64,000 nt of DNA from Fidelibacterota bacterium (GTDB taxonomy: Bacteria > Fidelibacterota > UBA8477 > JABMPR01), in NCBI GenBank assembly GCA_021734325.1, contig JAIPJF010000004.1, positions 62,001-126,000 of the forward strand, read 5' to 3'. Of this stretch, positions 36,810 to 45,149 are shown in pieces. The translations under genes and the position numbers were made by a program. The notes below the pieces were generated by a model. It searched no databases and was not told the origin of the DNA. It saw only the letters and a list, made by a program, of their open reading frames with translations. The first letter of the stretch is position 1. The number at the start of each line of letters is the position of its first letter.

Positions 36810-37460
36810 TCAATGTTCAATATTAAATATTAAATCTTCAATCTTCTCCACCACCCTGGCGCCCGTATCTACCAGCTTGTCCCTGTTTTGGTGTCCGCCA
36901 GGTATGAGTACACAATCTACACCAATCGCCTCAGCAACTTCATGATCATGCTCCGTATCGCCAACAAAGAGAACTTCTGAATGGTCATAGGGGATCTCAG
37001 ACATCCATTGGATGGCATTGCCAACCTTGCTGTGGGCATAATGATTATCAAGACCAACGATCTTCATAAAACGATCGGTAAGACCAAAGTGTCCGACCAA
37101 CTCATCCAGAGTGTTCTGCTTGTATGCTGATAAAATGGAGTGGGTCACTCCCCGTTCACTCAGTGTCTTTAGCACCTTTTCAACGCCGGCATGTAAAGAC
37201 ACCTCATATTTGTGGGTTTCGTAACCCTTAATGAATTCTGTCCCGACGATCTCAAACGATTCATCTTTGAAATCAAAACCAAGTCTGCGGTAGTAATCGA
37301 TAACCGGAAAGCCAAAAATCTTTTGATAGCGGTCATGATCGATGGTAGGCATATTCCTTTTGGCCAGGGTCTCATTGATAACCATGACGGCCATATGGGA
37401 ATCGTCCAGGAGGGTGCCATTCCAATCCCAGATAATATGTTTGTAGGGGAATGTGCTCAT
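36810..37460 (-). CDS. HAD-family phosphatase (Gph-like)
   Basis: 216 residues with the HAD nucleophile motif WDWNGTLLDD near the N-terminus, the SILSAYKQ motif II region, the conserved Lys in SKVGN, and the acidic motif FVGDTEHDHEVAEAIG. The helical cap resembles phosphoglycolate/pyrophosphate-type phosphatases (COG0546). The substrate is unknown. Its last codons (EDLIFNIEH) run into an AT-rich repeat (TTCAATGTTCAATATTAAAT), so the repeat supplies the end of the protein. Cluster position suggests it is carried along with the tricarboxylic genes rather than required for them. Confidence 0.85.
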   Translation of the reverse strand: MSTFPYKHIIWDWNGTLLDDSHMAVMVINETLAKRNMPTIDHDRYQKIFGFPVIDYYRRLGFDFKDESFEIVGTEFIKGYETHKYEVSLHAGVEKVLKTLSERGVTHSILSAYKQNTLDELVGHFGLTDRFMKIVGLDNHYAHSKVGNAIQWMSEIPYDHSEVLFVGDTEHDHEVAEAIGVDCVLIPGGHQNRDKLVDTGARVVEKIEDLIFNIEH

Positions 37461-37625
37461 TCCACAACTGGCCGTATCAGGGAAGGTGGAAGCATAGATC
37501 CTTCGCCTTCGCTCAAGTTGACAAACATTGGATTTACTAATGATGGCATGTTTTGCGGTTCGGACACTGAATTTTCCTCTTTCACCCTTCCTACTTCCTA
37601 CCTTCTACCATCTACTTGCTTTTCG

Positions 37626-38807
37626 CTATTCAGTCATCTGGGGTTTGAATTCGATCAATACCGCTGCTTTCGGGTAATCCACGGCTATCGCTTCACGAAT
37701 GGAGGTTTCTAATTCATTCTGTTTAGAACAATCAGGAGGGACCGGGAGTTCAAAAAGGATGGACTCCACCGGGTTCTCACCCACAATTCTCAGGTCTTGA
37801 ACAGAAAATGTCTCATCGTGGCTGCTGATCACTTTTTCAACGATCTGACGGATGCTCTGTACATTATCACCTGTCACCGTAATTGGATCAATGTGAGTAA
37901 CGACCTCGGCATTTAACTCCCTGGCCAGCTTATGCTCCACATTATCGGCAATGTTGTGGGCGATAGCTGGTGTCGTATTCTCTGAAATTTCTATATGGAG
38001 TGAGATAAAGCTATGGTCGCCATAATTGTGTACAACAACATCATGAACCTGTCTTGCTCCGGGTACAGAGATCGCCAACTCTTCGATTTTTTGAATTTCT
38101 TCCATTGTCGCCGGTTTGCCAAGCAGATCATCGATAGCTTCACGGGCAAGGTCATAGGCAGAATAGAGGATCATGAGTGCAACCAGTATACCCATCACAC
38201 CATCTACGTTGGGTATTCCATAATAGGCACCAACAAGACCTGCGATGACCAGGATCGTTGTGTATACATCGCTTTTATGATGAACAGCATCTCCGCGTAA
38301 GGCATCTGAGTTGATAAGATCACCCAATTGATAGGCAAAACGGGCCATCCAGGCTTTTGCCACCGCCGTGAGTGTGATGACACCTATAAAAACCCAATCA
38401 AGACGAGATATGTCAATATCGGATTCAGAGAAGAACAGCCGGTCAATGGATCCCTTGATAAATTCAAAAGCGACGACGGCCATCAAGATGGCGATGGTGA
38501 GAGTGGCAATCGTTTCAGCCCTTCCATGTCCAAAGGGATGTTCCTTGTCTGCCGGTTTTTGGGCGACCTTGAATCCAAATATGACCACAATGGAAGTAAA
38601 GACATCAGAAAGCGTATGAAAGGCGTCTGCGATCAGGGCGATACTGCTGATCATCCAGCCAAATATGAATTTTATGACAAAAAGGATGAAATTGCCGAGA
38701 ATGGATACCCAGCCTTCCAGCATTCCCACATGCCCGCGGAAAGCAGATGTCCCCGCTTCAATTCCTTTGGGGGTGGTTTTTTTAACCAGAAAGCTGCCAA
38801 TACTCAT
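37626..38807 (-). CDS. Cation diffusion facilitator (CDF) metal transporter
   Basis: 393 residues with the CDF signature: six predicted membrane helices in the first 220 residues, ADAFHTLSD in helix 2, HPFGHGRAE in the following loop, and DAVHHKSDV in helix 5 for the metal site. The C-terminal half has a ferredoxin-like cytoplasmic domain, here apparently extended or doubled (about residues 210-390). It probably exports Zn, Mn or Fe. It starts 2 bases after the homoaconitase stop, so the two are cotranscribed. An Fe-S aconitase next to a metal transporter may be meaningful or incidental. Confidence 0.88.
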   Translation of the reverse strand: MSIGSFLVKKTTPKGIEAGTSAFRGHVGMLEGWVSILGNFILFVIKFIFGWMISSIALIADAFHTLSDVFTSIVVIFGFKVAQKPADKEHPFGHGRAETIATLTIAILMAVVAFEFIKGSIDRLFFSESDIDISRLDWVFIGVITLTAVAKAWMARFAYQLGDLINSDALRGDAVHHKSDVYTTILVIAGLVGAYYGIPNVDGVMGILVALMILYSAYDLAREAIDDLLGKPATMEEIQKIEELAISVPGARQVHDVVVHNYGDHSFISLHIEISENTTPAIAHNIADNVEHKLARELNAEVVTHIDPITVTGDNVQSIRQIVEKVISSHDETFSVQDLRIVGENPVESILFELPVPPDCSKQNELETSIREAIAVDYPKAAVLIEFKPQMTE

Positions 38808-38809
38808 AA

Positions 38810-40780
38810 TCAGAGCCTGGCTTTCACCCAGTTTTCAAGACCATCGGTCAGAACCAGTTCCTGGGCTGCAGCGCCAACCGGGCTCAGACTGTAGTGCTTG
38901 CCATTGAATTCCAGACTTGCTTTTTGAAAATCGATGGTAGCCTTGATACCTGTTGCTACGGTAAGTTTGTCTCGACCATAACTCTCCAAAAGATCACTGA
39001 CAAGTTCCGGAGCCTCTAACACCATAAACCCATTGTTGATGGCATTACGTTTATAGGTTTCACTAAAGGATCCGGCAAGCACCAATGAAATACCTCTATA
39101 TTTAAGCGAGGTTGCTGCCTGCTCCCGGGAACTTCCGGTTCCAAAATTGAATCCGCCGACCAGGAAATCACCCTTCTCAACCAGATTTACAAACTCTGCG
39201 TCATAGTTTTCCATGACCACACCGGCTTGTTGCTCAGGTGTAAAGTCGTCGATGTAGGTATATTTCCCAGGGTAAATACCATCCGTGTTAAGATTATCCT
39301 GATGACAGAAAAGAATATTTCCGGTCAATTGAGCTGGAAATCCGTCCAATATGGTAACCGCCTTGCTCTCTCCCTTCGCCTTTGGATTCGATTTGATATC
39401 CCCAACAGGATTGGCCTTACTGTAACCATAGGGAGATACGATCTTCCCTGCTACCGCAGAAGCTGCCACCACAGCCGGAGAAGCAAGATAGGCCTTGGCG
39501 CTTTTAGCACCCATCCGGCCCTTAAAATTTCTGTTGGTAGCTGATATGCCAACCTCATCCTCCCCTAGTAGTCCAACACCGAGACCGATACAGGGACCAC
39601 AGCCAGGCGGGAGCGTCTTTGCGCCAGCGTCGACCAGTGTCTGCCAATCACCGCGAGCTTCACTTTCGGCCTGAACCTCGCTTGAGGCAGCTGCAACATA
39701 GAACTCCACACCATCAGCAACTTTTTTCCCTTTGATGACCCTGGCTGCCTCAGCCAGATCTTCCACGCGGGAATTTACACATGAGACCAGATAAGCTTTG
39801 TGGATCTTCAGATCCTGAGATTCCATGGTTTTGGCGGCAGTCATGACCTTGACATGATCAGGACCGGAGACATAGGGTTCAACGGAGGTCAGGTCCAACG
39901 TAAGCTCTTTGGCATAATAGGCATCCGGGTCAGCGTAAGGGGCTGTTTGTTTCAATTCTGAGATACGACCAAAATTCAAGCGGGGTGAGGCACCATCAAC
40001 GGCATCAACATCGGATTTTACACCTGAAAGCCCGCGGGCCTCAACGGTCATTGCTCGTTTCTCGATCCAGTCAAAGGTAACTCTATCAATGGGAAAGACA
40101 CCGGCCAGAGCCCCCCATTCTGTGGTCATATTGGCAATGGTCAAGCGCTGGTCAATACTCAGTGAGGCGAGTCCATCTCCAACAAATTCAATGGCATGAT
40201 TCAACACCTCGTCCTTGTTAAAAAGACCGGCAAGGGTGATAATGACATCTTTTCCCGTGACGCCAGGCAATAATTTACCTGTCAGCTCGACCCTTGCCAC
40301 CGGCGGTACCTGCCACCAGGTTCTTCCTGTCGCCCAGATAGCAGCAGCATCGGTCCTGACAATGGGCGTTCCCAACACACCCAGTCCACCGTACATGTTG
40401 GAATGACTGTCAGAAGCCACCACCATTGTACCTGGCCAGGCATAGCCTTCCTCACACATGATCTGATGACCTATTCCACGACCGGCAGGATAAAAATCCA
40501 CACCCATTTCATTGGCAAAAGCCTCAATACCAGCATATTTCTTCAGATTGGTCTCGCTGGTATCCTGAACATTATGGTCCAGGGTGTAAACTGGCTGTCT
40601 TGGCTTTGCCACCTTTCTGGCACCGATGGCCTTGAACTTGTTCATGACGGCACCCGTGTTGTCATGGGTCATCACATGGGCTGGTGAGATGGATAAAAAA
40701 TCACCGCTGTGAACTTCGTTATCCCGTTCCAGGCCTACTGCAAATTTCTGGGCTATTTTTTCGATTAAATTCTGAGACAT
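38810..40780 (-). CDS. Aconitase-superfamily protein of the fungal Lys4/homoaconitase type
   Basis: 656 residues. Fe-S ligands are SCVNSR plus the pair in GCGPC. Blocks such as AGRGIGHQIM, DSHSNMYGG, AAIWATG, ISATNRNFKGRMG and the swivel-domain FGTGSSREQA place it in the aconitase superfamily. The whole layout, including the single-chain order and length, matches what I recall of yeast homoaconitase better than AcnA, AcnB or LeuCD. It should interconvert (homo)citrate and (homo)isocitrate in the cytoplasm. It lies downstream of citrate lyase genes and upstream of an isocitrate-type dehydrogenase. Which chain length it prefers is open. Confidence 0.88.
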   Translation of the reverse strand: MSQNLIEKIAQKFAVGLERDNEVHSGDFLSISPAHVMTHDNTGAVMNKFKAIGARKVAKPRQPVYTLDHNVQDTSETNLKKYAGIEAFANEMGVDFYPAGRGIGHQIMCEEGYAWPGTMVVASDSHSNMYGGLGVLGTPIVRTDAAAIWATGRTWWQVPPVARVELTGKLLPGVTGKDVIITLAGLFNKDEVLNHAIEFVGDGLASLSIDQRLTIANMTTEWGALAGVFPIDRVTFDWIEKRAMTVEARGLSGVKSDVDAVDGASPRLNFGRISELKQTAPYADPDAYYAKELTLDLTSVEPYVSGPDHVKVMTAAKTMESQDLKIHKAYLVSCVNSRVEDLAEAARVIKGKKVADGVEFYVAAASSEVQAESEARGDWQTLVDAGAKTLPPGCGPCIGLGVGLLGEDEVGISATNRNFKGRMGAKSAKAYLASPAVVAASAVAGKIVSPYGYSKANPVGDIKSNPKAKGESKAVTILDGFPAQLTGNILFCHQDNLNTDGIYPGKYTYIDDFTPEQQAGVVMENYDAEFVNLVEKGDFLVGGFNFGTGSSREQAATSLKYRGISLVLAGSFSETYKRNAINNGFMVLEAPELVSDLLESYGRDKLTVATGIKATIDFQKASLEFNGKHYSLSPVGAAAQELVLTDGLENWVKARL

Positions 40781-40802
40781 TGCCTATTCCTTCTTAAAAG
40801 CA

Positions 40803-40875
40803 ACCACTGATTACTCTGATTGCACTGATTTTTTCTTTTCTCATGCTTCTGTGGAATCTGTGAAATCCGTGGTTC
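40803..40875. repeat. Inverted AACCAC-type repeat pair upstream of the homoaconitase gene
   Basis: Plus-strand AACCACTGATTACTCTGATT (from 40802) and, about 50 bases on, TCTGTGGAATCTGTGAAATC with CGTGGTT ending at about 40873. The second reads AACCACGGATTTCACAGATT on the minus strand. They face each other with no gene between. It is the same type of repeat as those around the GxxExxY genes. Confidence 0.55.
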
Positions 40876-40883
40876 CAGCAGAT

Positions 40884-41417
40884 TTATACTTTAAATGGTT
40901 CGAAGCTGGCAAAATCCGCATGATGAACAATAATGGACTCTGCCGTCCGCATTCCCAGATCACCTTCCTTGGAATGGGTGGCAATAATGTGCTGCACCTC
41001 AGGAGGGAGACCGAACTGAAAGGCAATGGCGGCCCCACTAAAGGGATGCCGAACAATCTTGCCCATGGAACTCGTGCCCAGTTTACCATCTTTCATTTCA
41101 TACTCAAGCAGCTTGCCAATATCCAGCAGAATGGCGCCGGAAATGAGGATATCCATATCGATCTTGATAGAATCTCCAAAATTTTCCAGCATCCGCTTCG
41201 CCATATCCACAGAAAGCTGAACGCAGGTTCGCTTGTGATTCATAAAGGAAACGCCCACGTCCTTTATCAACAGGGAAAAAGGTATAACTTCAAGATCTTC
41301 GGCGGACAGGACAGAATTCTCAATTGCCCAGACCCAGGCATCCAGGGTTTTCTCTTTAAGCTCCTGATCCTTGATCCAGTCAATTTCAGGCCAAATTTTC
41401 ATCACTTTATCACGCAT
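40884..41417 (-). CDS. HD-domain-like protein with altered HD motif
   Basis: 177 residues with the layout of HDIG phosphohydrolases: an early NHKRT histidine, the segment GAILLDIGKLLEY, the block HPFSGAAIAFQFGLP, ATHSKEGD and a late HHADFAS aspartate. In the central motif the usual His-Asp is Leu-Asp (LLDIGK), so one metal ligand is missing and catalysis may be lost or changed. It lies between CitF and the homoaconitase in the cluster. Its substrate is unknown, and a regulatory role is possible. Confidence 0.8.
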   Translation of the reverse strand: MRDKVMKIWPEIDWIKDQELKEKTLDAWVWAIENSVLSAEDLEVIPFSLLIKDVGVSFMNHKRTCVQLSVDMAKRMLENFGDSIKIDMDILISGAILLDIGKLLEYEMKDGKLGTSSMGKIVRHPFSGAAIAFQFGLPPEVQHIIATHSKEGDLGMRTAESIIVHHADFASFEPFKV

Positions 41418-41465
41418 GCTTTTCGCTCCTATTCGTTGCTTACTTAAAATAGAAAATATAAAAAA

Positions 41466-41821
41466 TTATCTTTTGGCCAGTGTCTTTCGAGTAGCATAGA
41501 ATATTGCCGTCAATTCACGCGCCTCCATAAGGATTGCTTCCATTTACTTTTCAGAGAAAAGTTTTTCATCCCGACAAAATTCAAACCAAAACACCGTTTC
41601 ATCTACCTTTTCCAGAACGATGCTATTTTTTCTTTAAATGCTGCTTTTGATTGTCCCAGTAAAGCAGCACGATAATTTGCGGCGACTGATGTTGAAGACC
41701 GAATCAGTTGATTTTGAAGATGTCTGCCAAGAGAATCGTTTGGCAAAGAGAATGCTAACTTTACACATCGGTGCGCAAACCCTTTGGTCCTTCCCTTCAA
41801 TACATCATTCGCTTCACTCAT
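41466..41821 (-). pseudogene. Four-helix bundle (23S rRNA IVS-type) gene, broken (copy 2)
   Basis: The first 60 codons (GFAHRCVKLAFSLPND, then STSVAANYRAALLG) are a good family match. The frame then slips at an A-run (GAAAAAATAG). The rest (SIVLEKVDETVFWFEF, then ELTAIFYATRKTLAK) lies in another frame that also has an in-frame TAA stop before MEAILMEA. It ends at TAA 41466 and has the same total length (356 bases) as copy 1 at 36406-36761. The AT repeat AAAATAGAAAATA lies on one side and its inverse, expanded to twelve units, on the other. Confidence 0.82.
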
Positions 41822-41831
41822 CAGGCTTTTT

Positions 41832-41915
41832 CTATTTTCTATTTTCTATTTTCTATTTTCTATTTTCTATTTTCTATTTTCTATTTTCTATTTTCTATTT
41901 TCTATTTTCTATTTT
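41832..41915. repeat. (CTATTTT)12 tandem repeat over the end of citF
   Basis: Twelve perfect copies of a 7-base unit. Read on the minus strand (AAAATAG), the repeat encodes the final residues KIENRK of CitF and its TAG stop at 41895-41897. The same string as a short inverse copy (AAAATAGAAAATA, 41446-41458) lies at the far side of the four-helix-bundle pseudogene. Copy number probably varies by slippage. Every frame of this repeat meets TAG within 21 bases, so slippage would change only the tail. Confidence 0.95.
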
Positions 41916-43466
41916 AAATATCGTGTCCAACACCGTCCCATCAACCCATTTGACAACACCGATGGGCTCATCTGTCAGTTTAGGCTTTTGTGGCACCCCG
42001 CCTATCAGGTCGTCAATTTCAGCTTTCAACTCCTGGATCGTTCTTATGGGTAAACCACTATTCTTCGTGGCTTTTATCAGATCTTTACGCAATGGGTTAA
42101 TGGCAATACCACGCTCTGTGATGATCACATCAATGAGTTCCCCAGGTCCGACGAGGGTTGTCACCTCATCGACGATGACAGGAATGCGATCACGAAAAGC
42201 GGGAATGGGCAATATCGTACACTTGCTGAAGAGACAGTTCTGCCACCCGCCAATCCCATGGAGCATTTGACCATCTGAGTGGGTCACTACATTGGCGTTA
42301 AAATTGACATCGACCTCAGTGGCCCCCAGGACGACAACGTCCACCATGGAGGCAAAATTGCCTTTGCCATGCCAGTTGTAACTGGTGAAGGGTGATGTAT
42401 TGATATGACCAGCGTTCTCCCGCATGGAGCGAACACCATCCAGATCAAACGTTTGACCATCCAGGATGTAATCTGTGAGCCCCTCTTCCAGCATCTCAAC
42501 CAGATATTTGGTTGACCCACCCCTTACAAATCGAGCCTTAACACCCGCCTCTATCATCATTTCCTTAAGATAGATGGCAAAGGCCAGAGCGGTACCTCCT
42601 GCTCCAGCCTGAAAGCTGAAACCGTCCTTCATAATTCCAGCCTCCCGAACGAACTTCGCTGTTAATTCAGCAATAAAGAGGCGGTCTGGAGATTTTGTCA
42701 GCTCAGTTGTCCCCGAAACGATCTTATCGGGTTCGCCCACCTTATCCAGGACCACAACATAATCCACATTCTGACCCTGTATCTGCCAGGGAATACATGG
42801 GAAGGGCACCAGATTATCAGTGACGACGATGACTTTGTCTGCATACTGAGAATCTGCCAGTCCAAAACCGAGCAGTCCACAGGCTGAAGGCCCGCGGTCA
42901 CCGGTAGCGTTACCCAGCTGATCTGCTGTGGGGGCAGCAATAACTGCAATGTCTACATGAATCTCACCATCCTGGATAGCTTGCCAGCGACCACCGTGAG
43001 AGCGCAGAACTGCCAGTCCGTTCATTTTTCCTTCAGAAGCGTATTTTCCAAGAGGTCCATTCAGGGAGCCCTCAATATGATGGATCACACCGTTTTCCAT
43101 ATACTTGATCAGGGGCTCATGACAGGGGAAGGCAGCGCTGGGAAACCACATCAAGTCTTTGACCTTCAGCGCCGCAGCTGCATCAAAAACCTGATTCATG
43201 ACCAGGTCACCGTTACGAAAATGATGGTGGGAAGAAATGGTCATACCATCCTTCAGTCCCGCCAGTTTCAAGGCTTCCATAATAGAGCCAACAACCTTGT
43301 TCCCGTCCATCGGGTAGTCAGAGCAGGTGGAGATAGGCGGTGCTGCTTTTGTGCCTTTTGGTTTATAGCCATGCACTCCCTTAAAAGGAATTTGCTTTTT
43401 ACCATTCACTTCAGTCGGAACCATACGTCCGGCTGCATTTTTTACCATTTCAGACTTCATTTTCAT
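41895..43466 (-). CDS. citF: Citrate lyase alpha subunit (citrate CoA-transferase)
   Basis: 523 residues matching CitF along its length. It has a GMTISSHHHFRNGD loop near residue 95, then SHGGRWQAIQDGEIHVD, FQAGAGGTALAF, a NFNANVVTHSDG segment and a C-terminal RDLIKATK. CitF exchanges the acetyl group on the carrier protein for citrate to make citryl-ACP. It lies downstream of a fused CitD-CitE gene, so all structural subunits are present. No citC, citX or citG, which make and load the prosthetic group, is in the window. The C-terminus ends in a tandem repeat. Confidence 0.93.
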   Translation of the reverse strand: MKMKSEMVKNAAGRMVPTEVNGKKQIPFKGVHGYKPKGTKAAPPISTCSDYPMDGNKVVGSIMEALKLAGLKDGMTISSHHHFRNGDLVMNQVFDAAAALKVKDLMWFPSAAFPCHEPLIKYMENGVIHHIEGSLNGPLGKYASEGKMNGLAVLRSHGGRWQAIQDGEIHVDIAVIAAPTADQLGNATGDRGPSACGLLGFGLADSQYADKVIVVTDNLVPFPCIPWQIQGQNVDYVVVLDKVGEPDKIVSGTTELTKSPDRLFIAELTAKFVREAGIMKDGFSFQAGAGGTALAFAIYLKEMMIEAGVKARFVRGGSTKYLVEMLEEGLTDYILDGQTFDLDGVRSMRENAGHINTSPFTSYNWHGKGNFASMVDVVVLGATEVDVNFNANVVTHSDGQMLHGIGGWQNCLFSKCTILPIPAFRDRIPVIVDEVTTLVGPGELIDVIITERGIAINPLRKDLIKATKNSGLPIRTIQELKAEIDDLIGGVPQKPKLTDEPIGVVKWVDGTVLDTIFKIENRK

Positions 43467-43475
43467 TCTTTTCCC

Positions 43476-43738
43476 TTTACCACGGAGCGCACAAAGATCA
43501 CAGAGTTAAATATTATGTAACACTCTCTTTATTCCGTGCTTCAATAATTTGACGTTAAAATTAATGATCAAGCCCAGCTTCATATGCAGATTCCAATAAT
43601 CCTGGACCGAGATTTTTATGAACTTCAATTGCCGCGCCAATTACCAGCTCTGACAATTCGTTAAGTTTTAATAATTCTTCTTTGCTCATTATACTTCCCG
43701 AAAAGCCTCTTAAAATCTCCGTGCCCTCTGTGGTTAAC
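43476..43738. repeat. Inverted repeats flanking the broken GxxExxY copy
   Basis: The left arm at 43476-43499 reads TTTACCACGGAGCGCACAAA. The right arm at 43711-43738, read on the minus strand, gives TTAACCACAGAGGGCACGGA. They agree at most positions and enclose the GxxExxY pseudogene. The right arm contains the TAA stop (43734-43736) of the citrate lyase fusion gene, so the element appears to have inserted at, or donated, the end of that gene. Confidence 0.72.
43506..43689 (-). pseudogene. GxxExxY gene with internal deletion
   Basis: It starts with ATG and encodes [26 protein letters not shown], the family's N-terminus. It then jumps with a frame change to the family's C-terminal end ([18 protein letters not shown]), stopping at TAA 43506-43508. 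About 70 codons, including the D...ExK region, are missing. It is clearly a decayed copy of the same gene type found intact at 34726-35115, in the same kind of inverted-repeat setting. Confidence 0.82.
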
Positions 43739-44945
43739 TCCCTGTTTTCCAGTTTGTCGATAATATTCCCGCATCAATGGCCATTTTTATGGTGCGCTCA
43801 GCGCGTTTCACTACTGGCGGGTCGATCATTTTTGAACCAACTGCAACAACACCCAAACCCCTGGCTTCAGCCTCGTCTGCAGCAACAATTATACGTTTGG
43901 CTTTATCGATTTCAAGCTCAGAAGGAGCAAATTCCTCATGGATGGGTTTGATCTGACGGGGATGGATACAGCCCATGCCATCAAAACCCAAAGCCTTTGT
44001 CTCCTTTACCGATTGCCTCAGGGCAGCTTCATTACCCACATCGCTAAATACGGTATCAATGGGTTGAATGCCTGCAGCACGAGCCGCATTTACCAGCATG
44101 GACCGGGCAAAAAAGGATTCCTTCCCTTCCAGCGTTCGCTGCGTACCTATATCAGCTGTATAGTCTTCGAGTCCCATGGCGAGACCCACATTGTTCTTGC
44201 TGGCCATGGCTATTTCCCTGGCATTGAGAACACCCAGGGCGCTCTCCAGGATGGGCATATAATACACTTTTTGTTTTAAGCTTTTTGCCTTCAGGATCGT
44301 GTTTACCTTGTTTTCCATTGCAATGACCTGATCGGCGGTTTCAGCTTTCGGAAGGAGAATCGTATGCACATTGTGTGGAACAATTGCCTCCAGATCCTTC
44401 ATTCCCAGCTCTCCCTGATTGATCCGAACCATGCGCTCAGCACCAAAAAAGTCAAGACTTCGAAGGGCATTTCGCACAATATATCGAGCTGAGTCTTTTT
44501 CGCCTGGAGGTACAGAATCTTCCAGATCGAGGATGACTCCATCCGGTTTGTGGATACCGGCATTCAAGAATAGTTTGGGTTGATTCCCGGGCAAATAGAG
44601 CCTGCTACGACGAAATCGTCCAAATGTTGTTCCGTATTGAGCATGCGTCTTGAACTCTGGCAAGGCTTCCTTGTCAAGCTTGGGGTGCGCACGCTTTATA
44701 ACAGTCTCTATCTGGGCCATCATCACGAATGGAAGGGCACCAAAATCTTTGATCAGCACCTTGCCGGTGGTAATTCCCAGGGTCGCAAGTGTTTTTTTCG
44801 CCAGATCTTCAATGGCGTTTGAAAACAGCACCTTCACTTTGCTTTCAATCTCAATTGCCAGGGACTTTGAACCCGGAGTGTAAAACACCTGACAGTCAGA
44901 TTTAATCGTGTCCCCCAGAGGACCTGCCTGAAATATCTTCGTCAT
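43734..44945 (-). CDS. Citrate lyase fusion: acyl carrier (CitD) plus citryl-ACP lyase (CitE)
   Basis: 403 residues. Residues 1 to about 95 match the citrate lyase gamma subunit (acyl carrier), including Ser16 in TIKSDCQ, aligned with the serine that carries the phosphoribosyl-dephospho-CoA arm. Residues about 115-390 match the beta subunit Cit[24 protein letters not shown], a VRIN strand, PILESALGV and [10 protein letters not shown]. The lyase cleaves citryl-ACP to acetyl-ACP and oxaloacetate. Gamma and beta are usually separate genes. It is probably the first gene of the cluster, with a 204-base gap upstream. Confidence 0.92.
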   Translation of the reverse strand: MTKIFQAGPLGDTIKSDCQVFYTPGSKSLAIEIESKVKVLFSNAIEDLAKKTLATLGITTGKVLIKDFGALPFVMMAQIETVIKRAHPKLDKEALPEFKTHAQYGTTFGRFRRSRLYLPGNQPKLFLNAGIHKPDGVILDLEDSVPPGEKDSARYIVRNALRSLDFFGAERMVRINQGELGMKDLEAIVPHNVHTILLPKAETADQVIAMENKVNTILKAKSLKQKVYYMPILESALGVLNAREIAMASKNNVGLAMGLEDYTADIGTQRTLEGKESFFARSMLVNAARAAGIQPIDTVFSDVGNEAALRQSVKETKALGFDGMGCIHPRQIKPIHEEFAPSELEIDKAKRIIVAADEAEARGLGVVAVGSKMIDPPVVKRAERTIKMAIDAGILSTNWKTGS

Positions 44946-45149
44946 AATATCGTCGCCTCGACCCCTTGTTTTTGCTCTTTCATATTGTAAATATCACCCA
45001 CAGATTCGACAAGATGTGCGCGCCGAATTGGGCGCAAATATACACCTCGAACCCAGTGGCTTCAATACTAACCGAAATAGCCTGGACAAATAATCAGCCC
45101 TCTCTCAAGAAGGCATTAATTGCGCCTGCGATCTATTCAGTTTTGAATA

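Noticed and set aside
41832-41915. Tandem repeat as a CRISPR-like array
   Set aside because: The unit is 7 bases with no spacers and no cas genes nearby. It is a simple-sequence repeat. No CRISPR array was seen anywhere in the window.
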